From Malania oleifera (lineage: Eukaryota; Streptophyta; Magnoliopsida; Santalales; Ximeniaceae), in contig NC_080419.1 of NCBI RefSeq assembly GCF_029873635.1, forward strand, positions 69,421,823-69,485,822: a stretch of DNA of 64,000 nucleotides, in the 5' to 3' direction. The stretch's first letter is position 1. Every line of letters starts with the position of its first letter. The position numbers and the translations under genes were made by a program. Under the pieces are notes generated by a model. That model did no database searches and was not told where the DNA came from. It worked only from the letters and a program-made list of their open reading frames with translations. Below are positions 47,687-59,182 of the stretch, one piece after another.

Positions 47687-47899
47687 TTCTCCCTTCCTTA
47701 AGGAATTTCATCCTCAAAATTTTGCTAATCGTTCATTTCCACCTGCAATTGTTAACTCACTATATCCTATGCAATTCAATATATACCATAATCTGAAATT
47801 CTATACTAACTACAATAAAATAAAACCTTCATTATTTTAAACATAAACTCATACTTGCCCCTTTGGTTTTATCTATGTCATCCAGAATCATTGTATACA

Positions 47900-48935
47900 C
47901 ATGTGCTGGACCACCTCCACCTCAGGGTACTTGCTAATTTCCCCTAAACTGATTTGGTGCAGGTGCAATAGGCAACAGTTCATGACAATTCCTTCTGATG
48001 TACCCTGGTTTACTGCACTTATAGCAATTAGGAGTCCCAATCCGGCATTCACCCCTATGCTTCTTATTACATTTCTAACATAAAAAGTAAGACATATTAT
48101 CCTGATAACCAGAATAATCCCGATCTGCCGTCTCTTGCCTCAGGCCCACAACATCCTTCTCTCTCTTCCATGATCCCTGACTACCCTCAGCTTAAAAACT
48201 AGAAGGTGCAGACCTCTTCTTCTGCTTTGTTGGCTTTGTACCGCCTTGAATGCTCTTCTCCAACACCGAAACCTTATCCACCAAGTCCAAGAAATTCTGG
48301 AACTAGAACCCTATTACAAGTTTATAAACCCTTCGTCTCAAGCCTTTTTCAAACTTCTTGGCCTTACTCGCCTCATTCGGGATTAGGAATGGAGTAAAGC
48401 ACAATAGTTCAACAAACTTAGCCGCGTATTCTCCTAGTCATTTTCCTTGTGTGAGATTAGTAAATTCTTTAATCTTTTCCTCTCTAATAGATAAGGGGAA
48501 ATACCTATCAAAGAATAGCTCCTTGAATCGATCTTAAGTTAGAGTTATCTTTACTAACCTTTGTTCCTCTAGCAGCTTCACAGAAAGCCACTAGTGTTTG
48601 CATCCCCTACCATCTTAAATGCGGCATAGTAGACCTTCTGCTCAACCATGCAACCAAGTACTTCATTATCTCCTTTATTTGCTGAACCCAGTTTTTTGCA
48701 GTCACTAGATCAGGTCCTCCCTCAAAAGTATGAGGGTTCGGTCTCATAAACTCCTTGATGCTACAACCCTGATCTACCACTAGACAGTTCTGCTCTCTAG
48801 GATCTTTCCTCATTTCTATCCTAACCTGTCAAGCTATACCCCTCAGCATCGTGGAGGTATTTATATCCTCTTCACTGGAAATCTCTGAATCATCTCTTCC
48901 TTCAGCCTCTACATCCTCATCCCTAGGATCCATCC
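47900..48935 (-). pseudogene. Ty3 gag remnant
   Basis: Minus strand from an ATG near 48933 (MDPRDEDVEAE, acidic), an open piece 48813-48607 with KEFMRPNPHTFEGGPDLVTA and NWVQQIKEI (equivalent to the FxGxxDP then W block of plant Ty3 Gag), then frameshifted pieces. Near 48080-48010 a nucleocapsid segment reads CNKKHRGEC, then CYKCSKPGYIRRNC, where the zinc-binding His is Tyr. After the knuckle the frame ends in the sequence before the purine tract; there is no room for pol. Stops are frequent. Confidence 0.7.
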
Positions 48936-49265
48936 TGAAAATAGAACAGAAAAGAGATAAGAATTCCATTATCATAACCCTTTCAACACAATCATTAATA
49001 TAAATTAATATACATCCAAAATTTTAATTGAGGACCAGTCTTACAACTCAAAAATGAAATCATTTAAGATTTACCATGGCTTTTCTAAGACCGTCGACTG
49101 CTTCAGAAAAATCACAGGAAATCGTAAACATATTTCTGCCTCTAGGCTACAAGACAAAATCCTAAACTTCTTAACACCTAACCTACCCATTTCCTATCCT
49201 CACTATCACCTATTCCCATACTCTGGTATTAATCATTCTTAAGTCTACAGAATCCAAAAACCTAT

Positions 49266-49277
49266 GCTCTAATACCA
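49266..49277 (-). promoter_or_regulatory. Primer binding site of the gag-only element
   Basis: TGGTATTAGAGC on the minus strand, one mismatch from the tRNA-iMet complement, 3 nt from the 5' LTR end at 49281. Confidence 0.85.
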
Positions 49278-49280
49278 AAA

Positions 49281-51801
49281 TGTAACACCCCAAACCCAAA
49301 ACTAGGGTCCGAAGTGTTATTTGAATTAAATTTCTGATACCGCCTCGCGATGCCCCGAACCCACGAAGCAGGCCTCGGGTGCCACATGTTCCATGTACCT
49401 GAACTTGGCTCTATATCAGTTACGTAGCTAAAATAATAACAACTCCTCAATAATATACCAGAGTTTCTATATCTATACAACCTCAAAAGTATAAACCAAC
49501 ATCCAGTATCACAATCATTCACAATTCTAAAAACATAAATATATTACAACCCCAAAAATTATAACCAAAGTTTATACCCTCTATTTCTTTCAAAAATGCT
49601 ATACCAACCCCGGGCTCTCTAAACTCGATCACACGAAGGTCCTAAAAAGATGAAATTCAACTATCGGGTGAGACACATCTCACTAAGGATGGAATACATT
49701 AAATCAGTGTGTAGCTATCATGAGTGTATGTACAACATATATATTCATTATTTTCAAAAGAAACCACAATTAAGAAATCATTCTCTATTCCTACTTAAAC
49801 ACATGTAATGTATTTTACCAAGGAGAGTCCCAAAGGATAGGGATGATTACCTGCCTATACAAGTAGTACCTATCTACTCTGATACCTTAAGTAACCTACG
49901 ATCACAATTGAAGTATATCAGGGCACTTACCTTACTCAGTGAGCCCTCAGGTGGTTAGTTTATCTCGTACTCACACATTCACACAAAAGTTTACATGTAG
50001 AAGTTCCCGAGAATAAAGAAGATTACCCGCCCATACAAGTAGCTTCCCTCTGCCCTAATACATTATGCAACCCAATATGGCTACATCTGATACCTATTAG
50101 AGCACAACCCAATATGACTACATCTGATACCTATCAGAGCACTCGCCTTTATCAACAAGCCCTCGGGTGAAAAGATACCCCGCCCCAAATACATATAATA
50201 CTACCATATTTAATACTGATAATACTTTACTACAATACTCTTTATGATGTTATCTCTGTATCATTCATTACATTCACATTTATATTCTGCATTCCTCATT
50301 TATGTATTCATGTCTGTTTTCACATATTCTGTTTTCAAGTCATTTTCGTTTGCTTTTCTTATATCCATTACTTCCATATCTGCTATTTCCATATCTGTTG
50401 TTCTCATATTATCCATGGTTAAACTTACAATTATGCATTTAGAACCCTTTATACCGGTGATAATCATAGTCATGCTTCTGCCCCATGACGGGTTGTTTGA
50501 CTCGAAAACTGGTCTTAACCCTGGTCGGCCCTACAGAGTTAAATCAACCACATCTTATAATCTGTAGGTTTGATTGGCTGTTCCCATATCTGGTTTAGAC
50601 TCCAAGGGGATGCTATCCTTCCTAGCACAATCGACCATCCTGTCTCCACACTCTATCTAAGATGTGTTGGTGCACTAGCGCTACCATACATATCCGCAAT
50701 AGTACTATGCCTTTTCTGGTCCACCGGAGTTCTCAAATCATACATTATAATTTGACATTACCAAACACATGCAAAATAAATCATATCACATTTTAATTCT
50801 CAATACATTTCCAGTAATTCCAGCATTTCATACATATATCATAGTTCAACACAGAAACTTCATTTTACTCATGCCACATAATTTAACAATATATTTCATA
50901 CATTTACTGTAAAATAAGCCAACCCATAACCATCGTTTAGATACTTAAAATATACATTTAATTTCTTACACAATTAACCAAAAAATCTGCCATTTTAACT
51001 TTCCATTTTCACAAATAATATCTAATAACACTGCCCTAGGCTTAGAAATTTACAATTCAAACGGTTGGCTTTTCAGAACCCACGTGAAAATCATATACAT
51101 ATATACATAATATTTCCATTTTTCACCACTTATTTCCTCAAAAATCTTGATTTAATATATTCCCCTTGCTTGATTTCTTGATTTACGCCTGCAGAAACCC
51201 CAATTGATACCTACGACGCTCACCCGAACCCTGATTCAAAACTCTAATTTTATCAACTCAAATCTCAAAACAACACTCGTTTAAAACTTCCTAGGTTCCA
51301 TATACTTCAATCTAATAATAAAACTTTAAAATATCCCACTTACCCTGATTTTGGGATAAAGCCCCAAAACCCCAAATCAACAATCTGCTCCGGTAGCTTT
51401 GCAGAGAATGATCCCCCGAACCTTGTAGTGGTTCCAAATCTTCAAAATAAGCCTTAAGGGAGCGGGAATTGAAGAAAATAGAGAGGGGAAATGTAGGTTT
51501 TCATAGAAGGAGGAAGAAGAATTTTTTATTTCATTTGAAACACTCGTAGGATCTTTTCTTTATATCACCTCTCCAAATAAAATCGTCGCCGGTTTTCTCA
51601 GCTCTCTAGAAAAACATCACCGATTTTATTTTTAACTAGCTTTATTCTTATCGTTTAATCTATTAGTAACCCGAGGTAATTCCAAAAAACTGTCACCGGT
51701 TTCCTCCTCACTTCAGAAAACCGTCGCTGATTTTCTTTTCTCCTAGCCCAAAACTTCTTTTTTCCAATTTATTTTATTATTATATTTTTTGAGTCTTTAC
51801 A
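49281..51801 (-). repeat. 5' LTR of the gag-only element, family B, 2521 bp
   Basis: Sense start TGTAAAGACTCAAAAAATA at 51801, sense end GGGTTTGGGGTGTTACA at 49281. It aligns with the 3' LTR over its whole length, with many substitutions and small indels (for example an extra copy of CAACCCAATATG near 50105), so the insertion is old. Confidence 0.9.
49641..51344 (-). other. Predicted spliced leader (family B, 5' LTR copy)
   Basis: Donor 1 CAGG|GTAAGT at 51344/51343, acceptor GAATCAG|GGTTCG at 51231/51230, exon 2 of 61 nt (51230-51170), donor 2 reads CAA|GCAAGG (GT changed to GC), acceptor 2 TTTTTAG|GACCTT at 49642/49641. Introns are 113 and 1528 nt, matching the 3' copy. Confidence 0.55.
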
Positions 51802-52769
51802 AAAAAAGTCCAAAAAGGACGATCTTGGTGTCTATGGAAAGCTAATAAAAAATCTCATAGCTTTTATGTTGATGACTTTTTTTCTAATTCAAGGTACTAG
51901 TCGACTAGACTAGGGGATTGGTTGACCAAACCATTCCAGTAGCTTAAATACATCTTTCTGCCAGTGACTAGTCGATCAATGTAGGGGATTGGTCGACCAG
52001 TAGGGTGACTAGTTTACTAGAGGCCTTGAGCCCAGCGCTCCAACGGCTAGAACTCAAGCCAATCAAATGGGATTGGCTCCCTAGTTAACGTTCATATTGG
52101 CTCTTTGGCTATAAATGCAAGCAATTAGGCTTGTTTAGACATGTTTTTGAAGGGATTTGATCATTTTTAGTGAAAAACATCTTCTTATACCAAAACCTAA
52201 GCACCTAACAATTTGCATTGTTATTCTTCATTCACAAGTGCTCATTCTCTCTTACTTTTTAACTGTGTTTGATTCATTACTTGAGAGATAGTCTGAGGTT
52301 TGTGTTGTAAGTGATATCAACTCATTGTGAGGGAAAATTCTTTGTATACCCAATTTCTTGTAAGGTTCTTCGTGAACTGTTTGGTGACAGTTCTTTGTGA
52401 ACCGAAGTGAAGGCTTTTGGTGAGTGCGATAGGGATTTGTTAACAAGTGTAGTGATTTGTTCTCGAGTTTTAAAGCTTCACCACCAGTGAAGGAGTATCC
52501 TTAGTGGATTGTGGAATCCTTGGCTTGGTGCTAAGGCGTGGACGCAGGCTTGGTACCAAACCACGTTAAATACCAGCATTAAGCTTCTCTCTCCCTACTC
52601 TTTATTATTTGTCTCGTGCATGATTTACATTCCATATATTGGTATATAATTGCTTGAATCTTGTCAAGAATTTTGTTTTGTAAAGAAAATTTTAAATACA
52701 CGAAAAGAGTCCATTCACCCCCCTCCCCTCCGACTCTATATACCCCCGGGTGTGACGTTTAACAATAAG

Positions 52770-53040
52770 TCATAAATTTGAGAAGAATGAAAAAGAATAG
52801 GATGTAGATAGCTTGTTTGTCATGGTATAGCCACTGTCCTAAAGGCAAAATTGTCTCTTTACATATGGGTGATAGAAGCAAAATTCCCTCCAAGATAAAA
52901 CCCAAACTAATAGATCAAATCAAACCACAAAATTAAACAAAACAAACAAAAATAGTTGACATTTTCTTAGTTGAGTTTCAATTCACTTTTATTTTTATTT
53001 TTAAATTTGGTAAAATCAATTTGGTTTCGCTGCAACTCAT
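52770..53040. other. Short AT-rich spacer
   Basis: Nothing recognised. It may be a remnant of the 3' end of the adjoining copia element, but no LTR motif is evident. Confidence 0.4.
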
Positions 53041-53129
53041 TCAATAACCATAGTTAAATGAAGTGAATCGATTTGTTATATAAATATATATATATATTGT
53101 AAAATAAGAAAATAGAGAAAATGCTACCA

Positions 53130-53706
53130 TGTAAATTTCTTTATCCAATTCTCCATTCAAGAATGTAATTTTTACATCCATTTGATGGATTTCAAACTTG
53201 TAGATGGAAGTTAAAGCAAGCAAGACTCTTATAGTTGCAGTTGCAATCCTAGCAACTGGAGCATAAATATCAAAGTGGTCTCTGCCTTCCTTTTGTGTAA
53301 AACTTTTAGCTACTAACCTTACTTTGAACTTGTCAATTGTTCCATCTACTTTCATTTTCTTTTTGAAAATCCATTTACAACCTATTGGTTTTGAACCAGG
53401 AGGTAAATAAGCCAATTTCCAGGTTTTATTACCCATGATAAAATCCATTTTATCATTTATAGCTTCTTTCCAAAATGTAGAATCTTGAGACTTCATTGCT
53501 TCTCTATAGGTAAGAGGATCTGATTTCACACTTGGTGAAATTTTAGTTTGTCTAGAGTGTGATTCTCTAGTACCTTCTACTAGGTAGAATATGAAGTTTG
53601 GTCCAAAAGACTTTGTTGTTCTCCTCCTCTTACTCCTCCTAGGTTCCCTAGGTTCACTAGGTTCAGAAGGTTCACCACTATTACAAAGTAGTTTCAAAGT
53701 CTCCAC
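53130..53706 (-). pseudogene. Copia reverse transcriptase, N-terminal part
   Basis: Open from 53706 with SEPSEPREPRRSKRRRT (linker), then DPLTYREAMKS, FWKEAINDKMDFIM, NKTWKLAYLPPGSKPIGCKW, FKVRLVAKSFTQKEG and FEIHQMDVKITFLNGELDKE (normally VKTAFLNG). The family-typical sequence stops after EIYM at about 53130; beyond it the frame runs into AT-repeat sequence. The catalytic YVDD part is therefore missing. Copia RT would copy element RNA in the particle; this one is truncated. Confidence 0.88.
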
Positions 53707-54047
53707 TGATTTATTTTGATCACTAACCTTTTGTATGGAAGTGAACTTATTTTCATAGAATTATGCATCACTAGGTTTATCACTGAATTAACTCCTATAG
53801 AATCATTTGATTGAATTACCATGAATCTGTAAGCTTTGCTATGTTCAACATAGCCAAGGAATACACATTTTATTCCTCGCTCACCTAGCTTCCTTATCTT
53901 AGGTTCAGGTTGCCTTACAATTGCTCTACAACCCCAAATCTTAATATATTTTAAATCAAGCTTTCTTTTCTTCCATAACTCATATAGAGAAGTTTTATTC
54001 CTCTTAAAAGGAACTTTGTTTAATATATGACAAGCAGTTAGTAAGGC

Positions 54048-54596
54048 TTAACCCCAATAACCACTACTTAATCCTGAATTTGACATCATAGCATTGACCA
54101 TTTCAACCAATGTTCGATTTTTCCTTTCTATCACTCCATTTTGTTGTGGAGTATATGCTGTAGATGTTTCATGTATCACACCTACAGATTCACAATAGGT
54201 GGGGAAGTGATATTCACCCCCTCTATCCAATCTAAGACACTTTATCTTAGTGTCACATTGGTTTTCAACTTTTGCCTTATAAACCTTAAATTTATCAATT
54301 GATTCATTTTTAGTATGCATAAGATAAACATAACAGAATCTATAAAATTTATCTATAAATATTACAAAATATTTTTTGCCTCCTATGGTAGGTGTACCAT
54401 GCAAATCACATACATCACTATGCACTAATTGAAGTAAAGAAGAAATTCTAGCAGTTGCATTAGGAAAAGGTTTTCTGGTTATTTTAGTTTTAACACATAC
54501 ACTACACTTATCATCTATGTCATTTACATATTTAGGAATTAATTCCATATTAGCCATATCATGCAATTTTGTAGTATTATAACATGTCCTAAACAA
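54048..54596 (-). pseudogene. Copia integrase
   Basis: 182 open codons. The pre-integrase tail (MANMELIPKY) and zinc-binding CSVCVKTKITRKPFP come first, then the catalytic core: LLQLVHSDVCDLHG (first Asp), YFVIFIDKFYRFCYVYL, KCLRLDRGGEYHFPTYC (second Asp) and TPQQNGVIERKNRTLVEM (Glu), so the DD35E residues are present. It ends at a stop after SSGYWG, and the downstream linker (54048-53709) continues with shifts (for example NKVPFKRNKTSLYELWKKRK). Confidence 0.9.
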
Positions 54597-54975
54597 TTAT
54601 GCCGTAAAGAAAGTGAATCAACAATATAAACAGAAACATTTACTTTATTGATATTGCTTAAACATACCCTCATTGTAACGACCCGAAAAATTCTAATGGT
54701 TAAATAATTAGGAAAATGATAAATGGAATAGATAAATAAGGAATAAAGGAAAAATGGAAAAATTTTGAAAGAAGGGAACAACAGACCTCGTCGACGAGTG
54801 TTTTACTAAAAATCGTCGACGAAGCTCAGTTCCTCGTCGACGAGAAGATCTAGAATAAGTAAATTTTATATTTTAATACTCATCGATGAATGAATCTCCT
54901 CATCGACGAAGTTCCTTCTGTGACTCGCCTATGAATCATGTCTACTCGTCGGCGAGGCCACGTGGCAAAATCGAG

Positions 54976-54983
54976 TATAAAGG
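54976..54983 (+). promoter_or_regulatory. TATA box of the nested Ty3 solo LTR
   Basis: TATAAAGG about 20 nt after the last palindrome copy (ending about 54957), followed by a CT-rich leader, as in family A. Confidence 0.55.
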
Positions 54984-56042
54984 AACCAGGGAAGCTTCTT
55001 CGTGAAGAAATCTTCTTTTCTCCATTTTTTTCTCTCTCTAAACTATTTTCTCTACCTTCTTGTTGACTTTTTGAGTCTGATCCCTGTTTTGATAATGACA
55101 AACCACAGTATCCCACTTGTGTAACTAAGTGTGAACAGGTTTATATTTCTGTAAGCACAAGTGATGAATGCAAAATGGAAGTCGCAAAAAGCATTGAGAA
55201 GAACACCAATCAGCATATTCCATGGAGCATTGAGGAGCAGAAGACATGAAGACTTTATTTATTTTCAGGGTTGTAATAGTAATTAAGGTTGAATGTGCAT
55301 GCATCTCACATGATTTAAAATTGAAGCTCTACCTGACCTTAGATTGACCATAGGACCTCCAAATAACATGAAAAACTTTTTTCATAAAATTCCTAACTTA
55401 TACAAAGGTTTTTAAATGGTTTTAAAGTTAAAAGAAGGCAAAAACTAAATTTTTCAAAGGGGTTGGTCAACCAGCTAGTCGACCGAATGTTAGAAATGAG
55501 CAATTTTCTCACTCAATTAGATCTCATCTCAAACCATGTTCAACATTAAAATTGTGTCATTTTCCCATATCTTGCGTTTGATACCAAGAAATTCCAAATT
55601 GGAGTTACACAGAAAAAGTTATGGCCAAAAAACTGAAACGTGTCCGTAAGAGAAAAACTCCCTTCATGTTTCTTCCATCTCATTGATGGACATTTTTCTC
55701 AAACCAAAACTCATTATCTTAAAATGTGTTTAACATTAAAGTTGTGGGCTTTTCTCTTATCTTTATATTAATATCAAGAACATATAATTTGGAGTTGTAT
55801 ATAAAAAGTTATGGCCAAAACACTAAACAGTGTTTGCGGAGAAAAGTTGAGGCCGGTCGACCGAACCTTCACTACGGTCGACCGAAACTCGTGGATTTCA
55901 AGCCTTGGTCGACCGTACCTTGAGCTTGGTTGACCGACCTTCTCGGGAAAGTGTCCCAACAGCCAAAAAAAGGCTAGTTTTCAAAATAAAAATATATTTT
56001 AAGGTCCTAACGGCTATATAACGGTCACAAGGGATTTTTGCC

Positions 56043-56050
56043 TATAAAAA
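56043..56050 (+). promoter_or_regulatory. TATA box of the Sirevirus-like solo LTR
   Basis: TATAAAAA, about 100 nt downstream of the GGTCGACC-type cluster. Confidence 0.55.
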
Positions 56051-56189
56051 CAACCCGAAAACACTTGAAAATAGTTGGAGAATCCCTTTATTAATTTAGT
56101 TTATCATTCTTTGATTCTCCCACACTTCTATACCCCATTTGTTCTTTAAATTCTCATTTTTCTCCTACTCTTCTTTTATTTGAAAATCA

Positions 56190-56760
56190 TTTTGGGAGAA
56201 AATATTTGTGGGGGTTTTATGTGAAGAGGCTTGAGCATATATCATATACATATATATTGCTTGATGGCCTTCTTCTTTCATTTGTGATATATTATTAAAG
56301 ATTAAAATGTCTCCTATTCTGTTCTTTTGAAAACTATTTTTGGGGAAAATATTTTTGGGATTATATTTGAAGAGGCTTAAGCATATAACATTCTCTATAT
56401 GTATATTGCTTGAAGGCCTTTCTATTTTTCATGTTCTTCAAAGATTAAATTTCTCCCATATTCTTTTAATTGGAAAAATATTTTTTGGAGAAATTTATTG
56501 TGAAAAATGTCTTGAAGGCTTGAGCTAATATTCTCGCTCATATATTTTGCTTGAATGCCTTCTTGGGATTAATTTTACTAAGGTCAATCATTTTGAAGAA
56601 AACCCTAATATTCTCCTACTCTTATCTTGAAATACATTTGTTGGAGAATTTCTTTGGGTTATACAAGAGGGAGCCTTGAGCATATATCAAATTAATATAT
56701 ACTTGCTTGAGATGCTTCTCCTTTTATTTTATAAAGGTAAATCATTTTAGAAAATAAAAT
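56190..56760 (+). repeat. Degenerate tandem repeat inside the LTR
   Basis: About five units of 90-130 nt sharing a CTCCTA.TCTT start, GGAGAA..T.TTTGGG middle and GAGGCTTGAGCATATA..TTGCTTGA end. It lies just downstream of the TATA box, in what would be the R/leader region. Confidence 0.75.
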
Positions 56761-57619
56761 CTTTTTCCAAACTCTCAAGTTTTACTTGAAAAATATTTTG
56801 AGAGAAAACCCATACTCTACATGAGCTTCATTTAAAATCATATGAGAATGCATATTAGATCTTAATGTCGTACATCCCTGCTTAGTTTAGAAGCATATTT
56901 TATGTACAAAATGATTTTCATGTAACGGTTCAATTCAGCCCGTTAATTGAATTGGGGAGTCTCAGCTCCCCAAGTGAGATCGATTCAGTTCAGCCCAGAA
57001 TTGAACTGGGGAGTCTCAGCCCCGCAAGTGAGACTAGTTTGGCTCAGCCTAGTAATTGAGCTGGGGTTTTCCTCGCCCCGTAAGGAGAGGATGTAAAAGG
57101 CTTTTGCTCCACTCGGTTAAGTGAGCAGGTATAGTGGAATCCTTGGGGGTAAGCCCAAGGCGGGGATGTAGGCTGGTTTGGCCGAACCTCGATAACAAAT
57201 CTAGTGTCGCTCTTTCTATCTTATTTAAATTCCTGCACTTTAATTTCAGCATATATATGAATGTTTATTTAATGTCGAAATTATTCTTATGCACACATTT
57301 GATTTAAATAAGATACTGCACATGTGTATGTTTGCTTTTATTGTTAAACTCGCTTTACTTACACGTATACATGTTGAATGGGATATGATATTGTAATGAA
57401 TCGGTGAATTGTTTAAATTAGGCAAAAAGTTTTTAAAACCCAATTCATCCCCCCCCCTCTTGGGATCACACCAATTCCAACACTTCTCTCTAACTTTCTG
57501 GCCCAGATTCAACCCGAATCGACGATCGGAGACCGCTACAGTGTTCTAGGGATGATTCTCTACACATCTAGTGGAGCAGTTTTCTAAACTGAGCTTTTCG
57601 GGAAACGCTCCTAAGTTAA

Positions 57620-59182
57620 GGTAAGGGTTAAGATTCTTAGTTTTGGGGTTCTAAAGGTTTATTTAAGATTTGTAGGTTGAGAAAAAATAGAAATAGTAGA
57701 TTATTTGGGGTTTATTTGATTAAACTAGGGTTTTTAATTTAGGGTCTGGGTGAGCATTACAAACATCTTTTGGGGGTTCCTGTTGGTGTAGTTCAAGAAA
57801 GTAGGTAAGGGGGAATATATATTAAACCAGATTTTTATGAATTAATTGGAAAATGAAATATGTTATGAATATACGTGTATATATTTTTGTATGGGTTTAA
57901 AATGCCAACCATTTAAATTATGTTTTGTAAGCCTAGGGCTGTTTATTTAAATATGTATATGTGAAAATGAACTGATGTAAGTGAATTATATTTTCAAGAT
58001 AATTATGTAAAAAGGGAAGGTATATTTTCAGTATATAAATGTTAAATGTAGGTTGACTTATTTTATAGGAAATATATATATGAATTTTACTGCTAAATAG
58101 TGTGGCATGAATAAAATAGAATTTTGTGTGGAATTATGTTATATGTATGAGATGTAAGATATACAGGAAATGAACTGAGTATGAAAACGATATATGAAAT
58201 ATGCTGCATGTGAGTGTTAATGCAATCATGGAAACAAAAATAACTGAAAGGTGCTGGAAAAAATAGCTGAAAGATGCTGGGACTAACACAAAAACAACCA
58301 AAAAATGTTGGGACTAACACAAAAATAGCTGAATGATGTTGGGACTAATGCAAAAATAGATGAAAGATGTTGGGTAGTAGATTAGCACATTTCTATGTGG
58401 ACTAACAAAAAAACAACTAAAAGATGCTGGGACTAACACAAAAACAGCTGAAAGATGCTGTGTATATTATGAAATGAAATGAAAATGAGAATGAAATGGA
58501 AATGAAATGTGAAATGTGAACAATGTGAAATGGGAAAGAGCCACGTAAAGTGAAATGTTACGAAATGTCAAAGTTGAAAACATGAATAGATGAGAATTAC
58601 AAAATAATGACAGAAAAAATAATGTACTATGGTAGTATCATTATTTATGCTTGTAGAACATGTTACGTTTGGGCGGGGCAAACTCTTCACCCAAGGACTT
58701 GCTGAGAAAGGTGAGTGCCCTGGTTAGTATCAGGTGTAGCAGTAGGTTGCATAACGTACTAGGGTAGAGAGAAACTACTTGTATAGGTAGGTAGATTTCC
58801 CCATTCTCGGGAGCCTTCGCTGGTAAACCTTTGGATGAACTGTGTGAGTACGAGATTACTTCTTCACCTGAGGGCTTACCGAGTAAGGTGAGTGCCCTGG
58901 TATGCTTCATTTGTGACCTTCGAGTTGCCTAAAGTATCAGAGCTGAGGGGTGCTACTTGTATGGGCGGGTAATCACCCCTATCCTTAGGTTTTTCTCGTG
59001 GGTAATATATCTTGCATGTGATTGATTAGGTTAATAAAATGATTTCAGAAATTATGTTAAAAATATGCAAATGTTGAATATTATGTTGATTATAATCTCA
59101 TGTTAGCCACACACTGATTTAATATATTGTTTCTTCCCTTACTGTGTCACCCAAATACAAATACAAATTTATATTTTTTAGG
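57620..59182 (+). other. Predicted spliced leader (nested Ty3 solo LTR)
   Basis: Donor TTAAG|GTAAGG at 57620/57621, acceptor TTAATTTAG|GGTCTG at 57742/57743, exon 2 of 62 nt (57743-57804), donor GTAG|GTAAGG at 57804/57805, acceptor TTTTTTAG|GACCTC at 59181/59182. Introns are 122 and 1377 nt. Confidence 0.55.
58236..58462 (+). repeat. Minisatellite, about 34-bp unit
   Basis: Five to six units built on GCTGAAAGATGCTGGGACTAACACAAAAACA, inside predicted leader intron 2 of the Ty3 solo LTR. Other Ty3 LTRs here hold a different minisatellite in the corresponding place. Confidence 0.9.

Larger units (their letters stand above)
45202..51801 (-). mobile_element. Gag-only Ty3 element with two LTRs, repeat AAAAA
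   Basis: 5' LTR 51801-49281, primer site, 1594 bp internal with decayed gag, polypurine tract, 3' LTR 47686-45202. Flanked by AAAAA (45197-45201 and 51802-51806), a weak repeat by itself, but the flanks rejoin a continuous host LTR. Protease, RT, RNase H and integrase are absent. Gag-only elements with full LTRs are known in plants (called TR-GAG) and are thought to use enzymes of relatives. The LTRs are of family B, related to 60937-63414. Confidence 0.85.
44389..52764 (+). repeat. Sirevirus-like solo LTR split by a Ty3 element, repeat ATAAG
   Basis: Begins TGTTAGTCTTGGTGG at 44389 and ends GGTGTGACGTTTAACA at 52764, with ATAAG at 44384-44388 and 52765-52769. The Ty3 element at 45202-51801 interrupts it; without the insert and its repeat the LTR is 1771 bp and reads straight through CATAACTTTTGCT and AAAAAAGTCC at the junction. 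Palindromes of the TAGTCGACTA/GGTCGACC type (51897-52020) precede a TATAAATG box at 52110-52117. Confidence 0.9.
55061..57482 (+). repeat. Sirevirus-like solo LTR, 2422 bp, repeat CTTCT
   Basis: Begins TGTTGACTTTTTGAGTC, ends ACACCAATTCCAACA, flanked by CTTCT at 55056-55060 and 57483-57487. It sits in the leader of the 54674-59615 LTR. GGTCGACCG-type motifs occur at about 55460-55490 and densely at 55850-55940; a TATAAAAA box follows at 56043-56050. From 56190 to 56760 a degenerate unit (GGAGAAAATATTTTTGGG, GAGGCTTGAGCATATA, TTGCTTGA.GGCCTTCT) repeats about five times. The U5 side holds the GTTAAGTGAGCAGGTATAG then GGCGGGGATGTAGGCTGG block (57115-57175). Confidence 0.93.
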
